This document shows positions 42,463 to 49,964 of a stretch of 64,000 nucleotides of DNA, in pieces. The first letter of the stretch is position 1. Every line of letters starts with the position of its first letter. Source of the DNA: Aldehydirespirator sp965203575 (GTDB lineage Bacteria > Actinomycetota > Acidimicrobiia > Acidimicrobiales > Aldehydirespiratoraceae); NCBI GenBank assembly GCA_965203575.1, contig OZ241894.1, forward strand, positions 186,001-250,000, written 5' to 3'. The translations under genes and the position numbers were made by a program. Under the pieces are notes generated by a model, which ran no database searches, had not been told where the DNA came from, and worked only from the letters and a program-made list of their open reading frames with translations.

Positions 42463-43362
42463 CCACGTCTTGTAGCGGTCGTTGCGGCCCCGCACGACGT
42501 CCGCATAGGCCTCCGCGATGGCCAGCGTGCGCGGGCCGGGGCACACCAGGGGCCGGTCGTCCACCGAGTTGACCGCGCCGACCTCGGTGGCGGTGCCGCA
42601 CACGAATATCTCCTGGGCGATGTACAGGTCGCTGCGGGCCAGGTCGCCGATCACCACGTCGATGCCGATGTCTCGGGCGATCGAGATCACCGAGTCCTGG
42701 GTGATGCCGGGCAGCGCCCCCGACGACAGCGGCGGGGTCACCAGCAGGTCGGGGGTGCCCGCGAAGATGTTCTCGCCGCTGCACTCCGACACCAGCCCGG
42801 CCGGATTGAGCATGATGGCCTCGTCGTAGCCGGCCCTGAGAGCCTCCATCTTGGCCAGCGTCGAGTTGGCGTAGTTGCCGGTCGTCTTGGAGGCGGGCGG
42901 CATGATGTTGTGATCGTGGCGGGCCCACGACGAGATCTTCAACCGGACGCCCTTGGTGAGGGCGTCGTCGCCCAGGTAGGCGCCCCAGGGCCACACCGCG
43001 ATGGCGATCTCCGTGGTGCAGTCGGCGGTGGACAGGCCGATCTCGCCGTACCCGTAGAAGGCGATCGGGCGCACGTAGCACTCGGGCAGCCCGCTGTCGC
43101 GCACCACCAGCTTGCAGGCCTCCACGATCTCGGGCACCGAGTACGGCATGTCCATGTTGAGGATCTTCGCCGAGTTGTACAGCCGCTGGATGTGGTCGGT
43201 CAGCCGGAACACCGCGGGGCCGTTGCCGGTCGCGTACGTGCGTATGCCCTCGAACACGCCCGTGCCGTAGTGCAGCGAGTGCGACAGCACGTGGATCTTG
43301 GCGTCCTGCCAAGGGACAAGCTCCCCGTTCATCCAGATGTGCTTGGTGGGTGTGATCGGCAT
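42442..43362 (-). CDS. ilvE: Branched-chain amino acid aminotransferase
   Basis: A 306-residue class IV PLP enzyme that transaminates Leu, Ile and Val and their keto acids. The PLP lysine Lys159 is in the motif SKTTGNYANS. GVFEGIRTYA near residues 36-45 and the C-terminal LVSECSGENIFAG are conserved. The N-terminus, KHIWMNGELVPW, is typical. It ends in EYVHE, a sequence echoed in the duplicated micro-ORF downstream. It lies 52 bp after leuB and before cimA. Confidence 0.95.
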   Translation of the reverse strand: MPITPTKHIWMNGELVPWQDAKIHVLSHSLHYGTGVFEGIRTYATGNGPAVFRLTDHIQRLYNSAKILNMDMPYSVPEIVEACKLVVRDSGLPECYVRPIAFYGYGEIGLSTADCTTEIAIAVWPWGAYLGDDALTKGVRLKISSWARHDHNIMPPASKTTGNYANSTLAKMEALRAGYDEAIMLNPAGLVSECSGENIFAGTPDLLVTPPLSSGALPGITQDSVISIARDIGIDVVIGDLARSDLYIAQEIFVCGTATEVGAVNSVDDRPLVCPGPRTLAIAEAYADVVRGRNDRYKTWNEYVHE

Positions 43363-43414
43363 TGGGCGGGTGGCCTTCCTTGAGTGGCGCTTTCTCTGCT
43401 GTGTGTCCCGGGTC

Positions 43415-44395
43415 TCAGTCCTGCTGGTCGGCGAGGCGGGCGACGATGGCGTCGCCGATCTCGCCGGTGGTGCCGGCGAGCGACTCGGGCCGGTCGCAGG
43501 CCTTGCGGATCCGTTCCGCGGCCCCGGTCTCGCCGAGGTGGTCCAACATCATCGCGCCGGACAGCACCGCCGCGACGGGATTGGCCCGGCCTGTGCCCAC
43601 GATGTCGGGCGCCGAGCCGTGGACCGGCTCGAACATCGACACCTGCCCGGGATGCAGGTTGGCGGTGGGCGCCAGTCCGATGCCGCCCGAGACCGCGCCG
43701 CCGAGGTCGGTGAGGATGTCGCCGAAGAGGTTGTCGGTGACGATCACGTCGTAGCGGGCGGGATCCTCCACGAAGTAGATGCAGGCCGCATCGACGTGGT
43801 TGTAGGCCGTCGAGACGTCCGGGTACCGGGCCGCGACGTCGTTGAAGGTGCGCTCCCAGAGGTCGCCGGCGAAGGTCAGCACGTTGGTCTTGTGCACCAG
43901 CGTCACGTGCTTGCGCCGGGTCATGGCCAGGTCGAACGCGTAACGAACGGCTCGCTCCACGCCGTGACGGGTGTTCACCGACCCCTGGGTGGCGATCTCG
44001 AAGGGAGTGCCCCGCCGCAGGAAGCCACCCTCTCCCGCGTACGTGCCCTCGGTGTTCTCGCGGATCACCACGAAGTCGTGGGCCGGCGCGGTGAAGGGCC
44101 GCAGGTTGATGTAGAGGTCCAGCTCGAAGCGCATCTTCAGCAGCAGGCCTCTCTCGATGATGCCGGGGGGAACCTCGGGGGTGCCGACCGCTCCCATGTA
44201 GAGCGCGTCGAGGCCGCGCCACTCCTCCACGGTGGCGTCGTCGAGCACGGTCCCGTCCCGCAGGTAGCGGCTGCCGCCGAGGTCGTAGTGCGTGGTGTCG
44301 AGATCCACGCCGGCGGCCGCGATCACCTTCAGGCCCTCGGTCACGACCTCGGGGCCGATGCCGTCGCCTCCGATGACTCCCACTCGATGTGCCAT
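43415..44395 (-). CDS. leuB: 3-isopropylmalate dehydrogenase
   Basis: A 326-residue NAD-dependent decarboxylating dehydrogenase. The N-terminal VGVIGGDGIGPEV, the substrate-binding LYINLRPF and VVIRENTEGTYAGEGG, the catalytic VHKTNVLTF and the metal-binding VTDNLFGDILTDLGG are intact. With citramalate synthase next door it could also act on the beta-methylmalate intermediate of isoleucine synthesis, as is known for some LeuB enzymes. The ATG at 44395 has no clear Shine-Dalgarno sequence; TAGCGA lies 7 nt upstream, a poor match to the leaderless motif. Confidence 0.95.
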   Translation of the reverse strand: MAHRVGVIGGDGIGPEVVTEGLKVIAAAGVDLDTTHYDLGGSRYLRDGTVLDDATVEEWRGLDALYMGAVGTPEVPPGIIERGLLLKMRFELDLYINLRPFTAPAHDFVVIRENTEGTYAGEGGFLRRGTPFEIATQGSVNTRHGVERAVRYAFDLAMTRRKHVTLVHKTNVLTFAGDLWERTFNDVAARYPDVSTAYNHVDAACIYFVEDPARYDVIVTDNLFGDILTDLGGAVSGGIGLAPTANLHPGQVSMFEPVHGSAPDIVGTGRANPVAAVLSGAMMLDHLGETGAAERIRKACDRPESLAGTTGEIGDAIVARLADQQD

Positions 44396-44471
44396 GGTTC
44401 TGTCGCTAGCTCCCGTCCTGCTGAAGCGCCTGCCAAATTGCGAAACCGCCCACCTGGGTGGACGGTTGAAG

Positions 44472-44494
44472 GCGCGCGCCGGGATGGCGCGCGC
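44472..44494. promoter_or_regulatory. Perfect hairpin in the divergent leuB-greA gap
   Basis: Arms GCGCGCGCC (44472-44480) and GGCGCGCGC (44486-44494) flank a 5-nt loop. It lies about 75 bp from both start codons. The function is unknown; it could be part of the leuB leader or a protein-binding site. Confidence 0.5.
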
Positions 44495-44551
44495 TAGGGA
44501 ATTGCGATGCTGGGCCGGTTCGCCACGGGCACCAGCATACCTCGCCGCCGG

Positions 44552-44557
44552 TAGATT
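44552..44557 (+). promoter_or_regulatory. Leaderless -10 box TAGATT for greA
   Basis: TAGATT ends 6 nt before the ATG at 44564. Confidence 0.55.
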
Positions 44558-44563
44558 GATGCG

Positions 44564-45040
44564 ATGCCCGATGCTCATCATCTCTCGCAGGCCGCGCACG
44601 ACCGGCTGAGCGCTGAGCTGCACGAACTCAGCACCCGGGGCCGTATCGAGATAGCCGACAAGATCGAGGCCGCCCGCAAGCTGGGCGACCTGTCCGAGAA
44701 CGGCGACTACCACGCAGCCAAGGAGGAGCAGGCCAAACTGGAGGGCCGTATCGTCCATCTCACACGGATCCTGACCCACGCGGAGATCATCGACGCCGGC
44801 AATGGCAGCGACAGCGACTTCGGGGTGATGCTGGGGTCGGTGGTGACCGTCCTCTACGACGGCGACGATGAGCCCGAGCGCTTCCTGGTCGGGGTGATCG
44901 AGGAGCGTCAGGACGACGTTGTCGTAGTGTCGCCGGGATCGCCGATGGGCGAGGCGCTGCTGGGCGCGGCCGAGGGAGACGCGGTCGAGTTCGACTCTCC
45001 CGGTGGCCGGCAGAAGGTCACCGTCGTGGAGGTGTCCTAG
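44564..45040 (+). CDS. greA: Transcript cleavage factor GreA
   Basis: A 158-residue elongation factor that inserts its coiled coil into the RNA polymerase secondary channel to rescue backtracked complexes. The acidic hairpin tip lies in KLGDLSENGDYHAAKEEQ, with the two catalytic acidic residues. The C-terminal FKBP-like domain ends in PGGRQKVTVVEVS. The TAGATT box indicates a leaderless message. It precedes a small membrane protein by 4 bp and the leuCD genes. Confidence 0.95.
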   Translation: MPDAHHLSQAAHDRLSAELHELSTRGRIEIADKIEAARKLGDLSENGDYHAAKEEQAKLEGRIVHLTRILTHAEIIDAGNGSDSDFGVMLGSVVTVLYDGDDEPERFLVGVIEERQDDVVVVSPGSPMGEALLGAAEGDAVEFDSPGGRQKVTVVEVS

Positions 45041-45044
45041 ACCG

Positions 45045-45194
45045 GTGGACGCCGATCCGCCCCGCACCCTGCGGTGGGCGCGGATCGCCCTGGTGGTGGG
45101 CGCCCTGCTGCTGGGCATGGCCGTGACGCTGATGGTCTGGGATGCGGCAACCGGTGATCCCCCACCGGCAGTGATCACCGGCCGCGACGGCTGA
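45045..45194 (+). CDS. Small single-pass membrane protein (49 residues)
   Basis: A GTG at 45045, four bases after greA, opens a 49-residue frame with one hydrophobic segment ARIALVVGALLLGMAVTLMVW and short hydrophilic ends. GGAGG lies 12 bases upstream, inside the greA end. I do not recognise the family. Its tight spacing suggests co-translation with greA. Confidence 0.6.
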   Translation: MDADPPRTLRWARIALVVGALLLGMAVTLMVWDAATGDPPPAVITGRDG

Positions 45195-45212
45195 CAAGCC
45201 AACCACGAGCCG

Positions 45213-45218
45213 TAAGAT
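45213..45218 (+). promoter_or_regulatory. Leaderless -10 box TAAGAT for leuC
   Basis: TAAGAT ends 7 nt before the ATG at 45226. No Shine-Dalgarno sequence is present in the 31-bp gap. Confidence 0.55.
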
Positions 45219-45225
45219 CGAAGCT

Positions 45226-46632
45226 ATGAGTAAGCCGCGGACGCTGAGCGAGAAGATCTGGGACCGCCACACGGTGGCCCGGGGCGGCGACGGCGAGCCC
45301 GACCTGCTCTATATCGACCTGCACCTGGTGCACGAGGTCACCTCGCCGCAGGCCTTCGACGGGCTGCGGCTGTCGGGGCGCGGCGTGCGCCGACCCGACC
45401 TGACGGTGGCCACCGAGGACCACAACGTGCCCACCGCCGACGTGGACAAGCCCATCGCGGATGCGGTGAGCCGCACCCAGGTCGAGACGCTGCGCCGCAA
45501 CGCGGACGAGTTCGGCATCACCAACTACCCGATGGGCCACGCCAAGCAGGGCATCGTGCATGTGATCGGGCCCGAGCAGGGTCTGACCCAGCCGGGCATG
45601 ACCATCGTGTGCGGAGACTCGCACACCTCCACCCACGGTGCCTTCGGCGCCATCGCCTTCGGTATCGGCACCAGCGAGGTGGAGCATGTGCTGGCCACCC
45701 AGACCCTGCCCCAGATGCGGCCGGGCACCATGGCGGTGACCGTCGGGGGAACCCTGGCCTCCGGCTCCACCGCCAAGGATGTGATCCTGGCCATCATCGG
45801 CCGCATCGGCACCACCGGAGGCGTCGGACGGATCATCGAGTACCGGGGGCCGGTCATCGAGGCGCTGTCGATGGAGGGCCGCATGACGGTGTGCAACATG
45901 TCGATCGAGGCGGGCGCCAAGGCCGGACTGATCGCCCCCGACGACACGACCTTCGAGTACCTGCGGGGCCGGGAGCAGGCACCGGTGGGTGACCTGTGGG
46001 AGCAGGCGCTGGCCGACTGGCGCACGCTGACAACCGACGACGGGGCCTCCTTCGACATCGAAGTGACCCTCGACGGCGCCGACATCTCCCCCATGGTGAC
46101 CTGGGGCACCAACCCCGCCCAGTCGGTTCCGCTGGAGGGTGCGGTGCCCGCCCCCGACAGCTTCGACGAACCGGCCCGGCGCGAAGCCGCGGTGCGGGCT
46201 CTCGACTACATGGGTCTCGCTCCCCTGACCCCGATGCGCGACATCCCGGTGGACACCGTGTTCATCGGGTCGTGCACGAACAGCCGCATCGAGGATCTGC
46301 GGGCCGCGGCGACGGTGGTGGCCGGCCGGCGGGTGGCCGACGGGGTGCGCACCCTGGTGGTGCCGGGCTCCGGCCAGGTCAAGACCCAGGCCGAGGCCGA
46401 GGGCCTGCCTGAGATCTTCCGGGCAGCCGGCTTCGACTGGCGCGAGCCGGGATGCTCCATGTGCCTGGCCATGAACCCCGACAAGCTGACTGTCGGGGAG
46501 CGGGCGGCCAGCACGTCGAACCGCAACTTCGAGGGCCGCCAGGGCCGGGGCGGGCGCACCCATCTGGTGTCGCCCGCGGTGGCCGCGGCCACCGCCATAG
46601 CCGGTCACTTCGCCGCCCCCGGAGACCTGTGA
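45226..46632 (+). CDS. leuC: 3-isopropylmalate dehydratase large subunit
   Basis: A 468-residue aconitase-family subunit that isomerises isopropylmalate with LeuD. The [4Fe-4S] ligands Cys350 (in GSCTNSR), Cys410 and Cys413 (in GCSMCLAMN) have the expected spacing. The N-terminal TLSEKIWDRHTV and the catalytic CGDSHTSTHGAFG are conserved. It may also handle citramalate in the isoleucine branch. The ATG is preceded by a leaderless-type TAAGAT box. Its stop overlaps the start of a 13-residue micro-ORF leading into leuD. Confidence 0.96.
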   Translation: MSKPRTLSEKIWDRHTVARGGDGEPDLLYIDLHLVHEVTSPQAFDGLRLSGRGVRRPDLTVATEDHNVPTADVDKPIADAVSRTQVETLRRNADEFGITNYPMGHAKQGIVHVIGPEQGLTQPGMTIVCGDSHTSTHGAFGAIAFGIGTSEVEHVLATQTLPQMRPGTMAVTVGGTLASGSTAKDVILAIIGRIGTTGGVGRIIEYRGPVIEALSMEGRMTVCNMSIEAGAKAGLIAPDDTTFEYLRGREQAPVGDLWEQALADWRTLTTDDGASFDIEVTLDGADISPMVTWGTNPAQSVPLEGAVPAPDSFDEPARREAAVRALDYMGLAPLTPMRDIPVDTVFIGSCTNSRIEDLRAAATVVAGRRVADGVRTLVVPGSGQVKTQAEAEGLPEIFRAAGFDWREPGCSMCLAMNPDKLTVGERAASTSNRNFEGRQGRGGRTHLVSPAVAAATAIAGHFAAPGDL

Positions 46633-46673
46633 TGAAGGCAGGCTTCGACGTCACGAGCGGGTCGCGGCCATGA
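46632..46673 (+). other. 13-codon micro-ORF linking leuC and leuD
   Basis: The leuC stop overlaps an ATG (TGATG) that opens MKAGFDVTSGSRP. Its own stop overlaps the leuD ATG (ATGA). The leuD start has only a weak Shine-Dalgarno-like GCGGG, so re-initiation through this micro-ORF may feed leuD. Both ORFs begin with the same eight bases ATGAAGGC. Translation is unproven. Confidence 0.4.
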
Positions 46674-47263
46674 AGGCGACACGGGTGGTGACGGGCACAG
46701 CGGTGCCGCTGGACCGCAGCGACGTGGACACCGACCAGATCATCCCGTCGGACTGGCTCAAGCGGGTGTCACGCACCGGCTTCGAGAAGGGCCTGTTCTC
46801 GGAGTGGCGCGACAGCCGAGACTTCGTTCTCAACGACGAGCGCTACGCGGGGGCGACCATCCTGCTGGCCGGGACCAACTTCGGCACCGGCTCGTCGCGG
46901 GAGCACGCGGTGTGGGCCATCCAGCAGTACGGGTTCGACGCGGTGATCAGCCCCCGCTTCGCCGACATATTCCGCAACAACTGCACCAAGAACGGGCTCG
47001 TCCCGGCCCAGATCCCGGCCGCGGCCGCCGCGGAGCTGATGGCCGCGGTGCAGGCTGAACCCGGCCTGGAGATCACCGTCGATGTGGAGCGGCTCACAGT
47101 GGAGGTGCCGGCCATCGGGTTCGAGGCCGGGTTCGGTATGGAGGCATCCACCCAGCAGCGGTTCCTCGAGGGTCTCGACGACATCGGCCTGACCCTGCGC
47201 CACACCGGAGCCATCGACGACTACGAGCGACGACGCCTCCCCTGGCTGCCCGCGGCCACGTAG
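46670..47263 (+). CDS. leuD: 3-isopropylmalate dehydratase small subunit
   Basis: A 197-residue swivelling subunit of isopropylmalate isomerase. The conserved DVDTDQIIPSDWLKRV, NFGTGSSREHAVWAIQQYG and FADIFRNNCTKNG segments are present. The ATG at 46670 is the only in-frame start before the conserved region. It follows leuC and together they form the functional enzyme. Confidence 0.96.
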   Translation: MKATRVVTGTAVPLDRSDVDTDQIIPSDWLKRVSRTGFEKGLFSEWRDSRDFVLNDERYAGATILLAGTNFGTGSSREHAVWAIQQYGFDAVISPRFADIFRNNCTKNGLVPAQIPAAAAAELMAAVQAEPGLEITVDVERLTVEVPAIGFEAGFGMEASTQQRFLEGLDDIGLTLRHTGAIDDYERRRLPWLPAAT

Positions 47264-47390
47264 GGCCGCCATGTCCGAGGCCTCCGCAGGAACAGGAGCG
47301 ACTCGGGAACCGCCACCCACCAGGGAACGTCCAAACCTTCAACCGCAGCGCGCGCTCCGTAGCCGCTTCGATACGAAAGGCCCCGTCTCC

Positions 47391-49652
47391 ATGCGCAAGA
47401 TCGTCATCACCGTCGCCGGCGTTGCCATCCTGGCCGCGTCATGCAGCCGCGACAGCCCGGGCGGGGGTCCGGGAATCTCCGGCTCTGCAGGCACCGTCGA
47501 GCCGGCCGTCACGAGCGCCACCGCCGACGGCGACGACGACGACACGGTGATCGATGTCGGGCCCGACGATGTGGTGCTGACCGCGGGACTGGTGAGGTTC
47601 AACGACTGCGACACGCTGCTCGACCACCTGCACACCGAGTACTCGGCCAGGGTGGGGCCGTGGGGATTCGACCAGGGCGGCTGGTTCGGTCCCGTGGGCG
47701 CACGTCTCAGCGGCGACGACATGGCCATGGCCGAAGAGGCCATGGCCGACGCCGAGCTCGAGGCTGCGAGCGCGGCTCCCGTCGAGGGCGTGGACTTCTC
47801 GGGCACGAACGTCCAGGAGGCCGGAGTGGACGAGGCCGACATCGTCAAGACCGACGGCCGCAGGATCTTCACGCTGTCCTCGGGTCGGCTGGTGGTGGTC
47901 GACGCAGCCAGCCGCCGCGCAGTCGGCTCGGTTGCGGTGGCCGAGGGCTGGGGACGGGAACTGTTCATCGACGGTGACGACCTGCTGCTGATCACCCGCT
48001 CGCACAGCGAATCGGGCGACGGCTCCGAGACCGTGCTCCAGCGCATCGACGTGAGCGGCGCGCCCCGGATCATCGAGACCGTCGGTGTGCAGGGCAACTA
48101 CATCAGCGCCCGCAGCGTCGGCGGCACCGCCCGGGTCATCCTTCGCTACGACCCCCAGTGGAACTTCCCGTTCGTGTTCCCCCAGAACGAGTCCGCCGCC
48201 GACGTGGCCGAGACGGCCAACCGGGCCGCGGTGCTCAACTCCACCCTCGACGACTGGCTACCCCACTACACGCTGGGAACGGCCGACAGCTCGACCGGAT
48301 CGCTGATGGTGCCCTGCGACGACGTGCACGCCCCGTCGGTGTTCTCGGGCTTCGGGGTCACCACTGTGATCAGCGTGCCCATCAGCGGTGACTTCGACCC
48401 GTCGTCATCCAGCGCGGTCATGGCTCCCGGCGACACCGTCTACGCGTCGACCGGGTCGCTGTACGTGGCCACCACCCGCTGGATCGACTCCGATGACTTC
48501 GGAGGCGACGACAGCTGGGACGAGGACGGCTGGCGCGAGGCCTGGAGCCAGCGCCGCACCAGCGTCCATCGCTTCGACATCACTGGCGCCGCGGCCAGCT
48601 ACGAGTCCTCCGGTGAGGTCCTGGGCGTGATCCGCAACCAGTTCTCGCTGTCGGAGCACGCCGGATACGTGCGGATCGTGACCACGGTCGGCGACCCGTG
48701 GGGCGAGGAGTCCGAGAGCCAGGTGCGGGTGCTGAGCACCGACGGCGACGTCCTGGTGGAGGTCGGCAGCGTGGGCGACATCGGCCGGGGCGAGAACGTC
48801 CAGTCGGTGCGCTTCGTAGGCGACGTGGGCTATGTCGTGACGTTCCGCCAGATCGACCCCTTCTACACCATTGACCTGTCGGACCCGACCAACCCCGAGA
48901 TCCTGGGAGAGTTGAAGATCCCCGGCTTCTCCAGCTACCTGCACCCCATCAGCGACACCATGGTGCTGGGGGTGGGATCCGACGCCGACGACGAGGGCCG
49001 CGTCACCGGGGCCAAGGTCTCGCTGTTCGACGTCAGCGATCTGACCGAACCCCTGGAAGTGGCGGTGTGGACCGCGCCCGACGGCTGGAACGACGTCGGC
49101 TGGGACCACCGGGCCTTCCTGTGGTGGGCGCCCGAGGAACTGGCGGTCATCCCGGTCACGGTGTGGAACGAGTGGTCCGGCGCAGTCGTGCTGCGGGTCA
49201 CCGACGGAACGATCACCGAAGTGGGACGGGTCGACCACGAGATCGAGGGCGAGGAGCCCGGCCGGACCGACTGCCGCGAGCTCACCCCCGCGGATCTGTC
49301 CTCGACCGACATGGAGGACTTCACCAGCGAGATCGAGTACATGATCTCCGACGACTACACCGCGGTGCTGGCCTGCGAGGCCGGCGAGGCCGGCATGACC
49401 GGCTTCGAGTGCTACCCCGAGCCGTTCTTCGTGGACGAGGCCGAGAGGCTGGGCCTGCTCCGGGGCGGTGAATCGGTCTCGATCTGCTGGCCCAGCGACT
49501 CGCCCAACGTGATCGTGCGCAGCATCGTGATCAGCGACGAGTTGTGGACGCTGGGCTTCAAGGGCTGGGGCTCCTTCGACGGCCAGGCCCCTGCCCGGCT
49601 CCATGTGAACGACCTCCAGACCTTGGCGAGGCTGGCTGCCCTGGAGCTGTAG
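47391..49652 (+). CDS. Secreted beta-propeller domain lipoprotein
   Basis: A 753-residue exported protein. A lipoprotein signal ends at Cys18 (LAASC), and an acidic linker of about 60 residues follows. The rest matches the beta_propel (PF09826-like) family, with the signature NVQEAGVDEADIVKTDGRRIF near its start and repeated strands of the type RVLSTDGDVLVEVGSVGDI. In some species such proteins sit at the cell surface; their role is unknown. The internal ATG at 47391 is chosen over one at 47271 because the signal peptide starts exactly there. The upstream gap has no clear promoter. Confidence 0.88.
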   Translation: MRKIVITVAGVAILAASCSRDSPGGGPGISGSAGTVEPAVTSATADGDDDDTVIDVGPDDVVLTAGLVRFNDCDTLLDHLHTEYSARVGPWGFDQGGWFGPVGARLSGDDMAMAEEAMADAELEAASAAPVEGVDFSGTNVQEAGVDEADIVKTDGRRIFTLSSGRLVVVDAASRRAVGSVAVAEGWGRELFIDGDDLLLITRSHSESGDGSETVLQRIDVSGAPRIIETVGVQGNYISARSVGGTARVILRYDPQWNFPFVFPQNESAADVAETANRAAVLNSTLDDWLPHYTLGTADSSTGSLMVPCDDVHAPSVFSGFGVTTVISVPISGDFDPSSSSAVMAPGDTVYASTGSLYVATTRWIDSDDFGGDDSWDEDGWREAWSQRRTSVHRFDITGAAASYESSGEVLGVIRNQFSLSEHAGYVRIVTTVGDPWGEESESQVRVLSTDGDVLVEVGSVGDIGRGENVQSVRFVGDVGYVVTFRQIDPFYTIDLSDPTNPEILGELKIPGFSSYLHPISDTMVLGVGSDADDEGRVTGAKVSLFDVSDLTEPLEVAVWTAPDGWNDVGWDHRAFLWWAPEELAVIPVTVWNEWSGAVVLRVTDGTITEVGRVDHEIEGEEPGRTDCRELTPADLSSTDMEDFTSEIEYMISDDYTAVLACEAGEAGMTGFECYPEPFFVDEAERLGLLRGGESVSICWPSDSPNVIVRSIVISDELWTLGFKGWGSFDGQAPARLHVNDLQTLARLAALEL

Positions 49653-49683
49653 AACGCACGCGAGCATCCGACAGGCGGGTCGC

Positions 49684-49689
49684 TAGGCT
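49684..49689 (+). promoter_or_regulatory. Leaderless -10 box TAGGCT for the small membrane protein gene
   Basis: TAGGCT ends 6 nt before the ATG at 49696. Confidence 0.5.
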
Positions 49690-49695
49690 GGCGGT

Positions 49696-49962
49696 ATGTC
49701 GCGCCTGCTGGCTCGGGCCATCCGTCTGGTGAAGATCGGCGCCGTCGCGGGTGCCGTCGTGGGCGTGGGTCGCCTGGTCATGCAGCGCCGGCGCCGGTCC
49801 CAGATGGACGAGTCGTCATGGCCCACCATCGCCGAGACAGCCGCCCAGAACGGCCAGCCGGTCGACGAGGAAGCCAACGCTGCGCCGCCGTCGGACGACA
49901 CCGGCGTCGACGACGCAGAGCAAGCCGACGGCGCCAGCGACGCCAACGACGACAAGAGTTAG
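49696..49962 (+). CDS. Small membrane-anchored acidic protein (88 residues)
   Basis: An 88-residue protein with a basic N-terminus, one short hydrophobic helix (about residues 13-28, IGAVAGAVVGVGRLVM), a cluster of Arg residues and then a long Asp/Ala/Ser tail likely to be disordered. I do not recognise the family. A TAGGCT box 6 nt upstream and the coding-like composition support it. It is convergent with the S9 peptidase, with two bases between stops. Confidence 0.7.
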   Translation: MSRLLARAIRLVKIGAVAGAVVGVGRLVMQRRRRSQMDESSWPTIAETAAQNGQPVDEEANAAPPSDDTGVDDAEQADGASDANDDKS

Positions 49963-49964
49963 CT

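Noticed and set aside
41113..43383. A 756-codon open frame antisense to cimA and ilvE.
   Set aside because: It is the complement of two intact, strongly conserved genes. Long antisense frames are expected in high-GC DNA and its protein is low-complexity with no motif.
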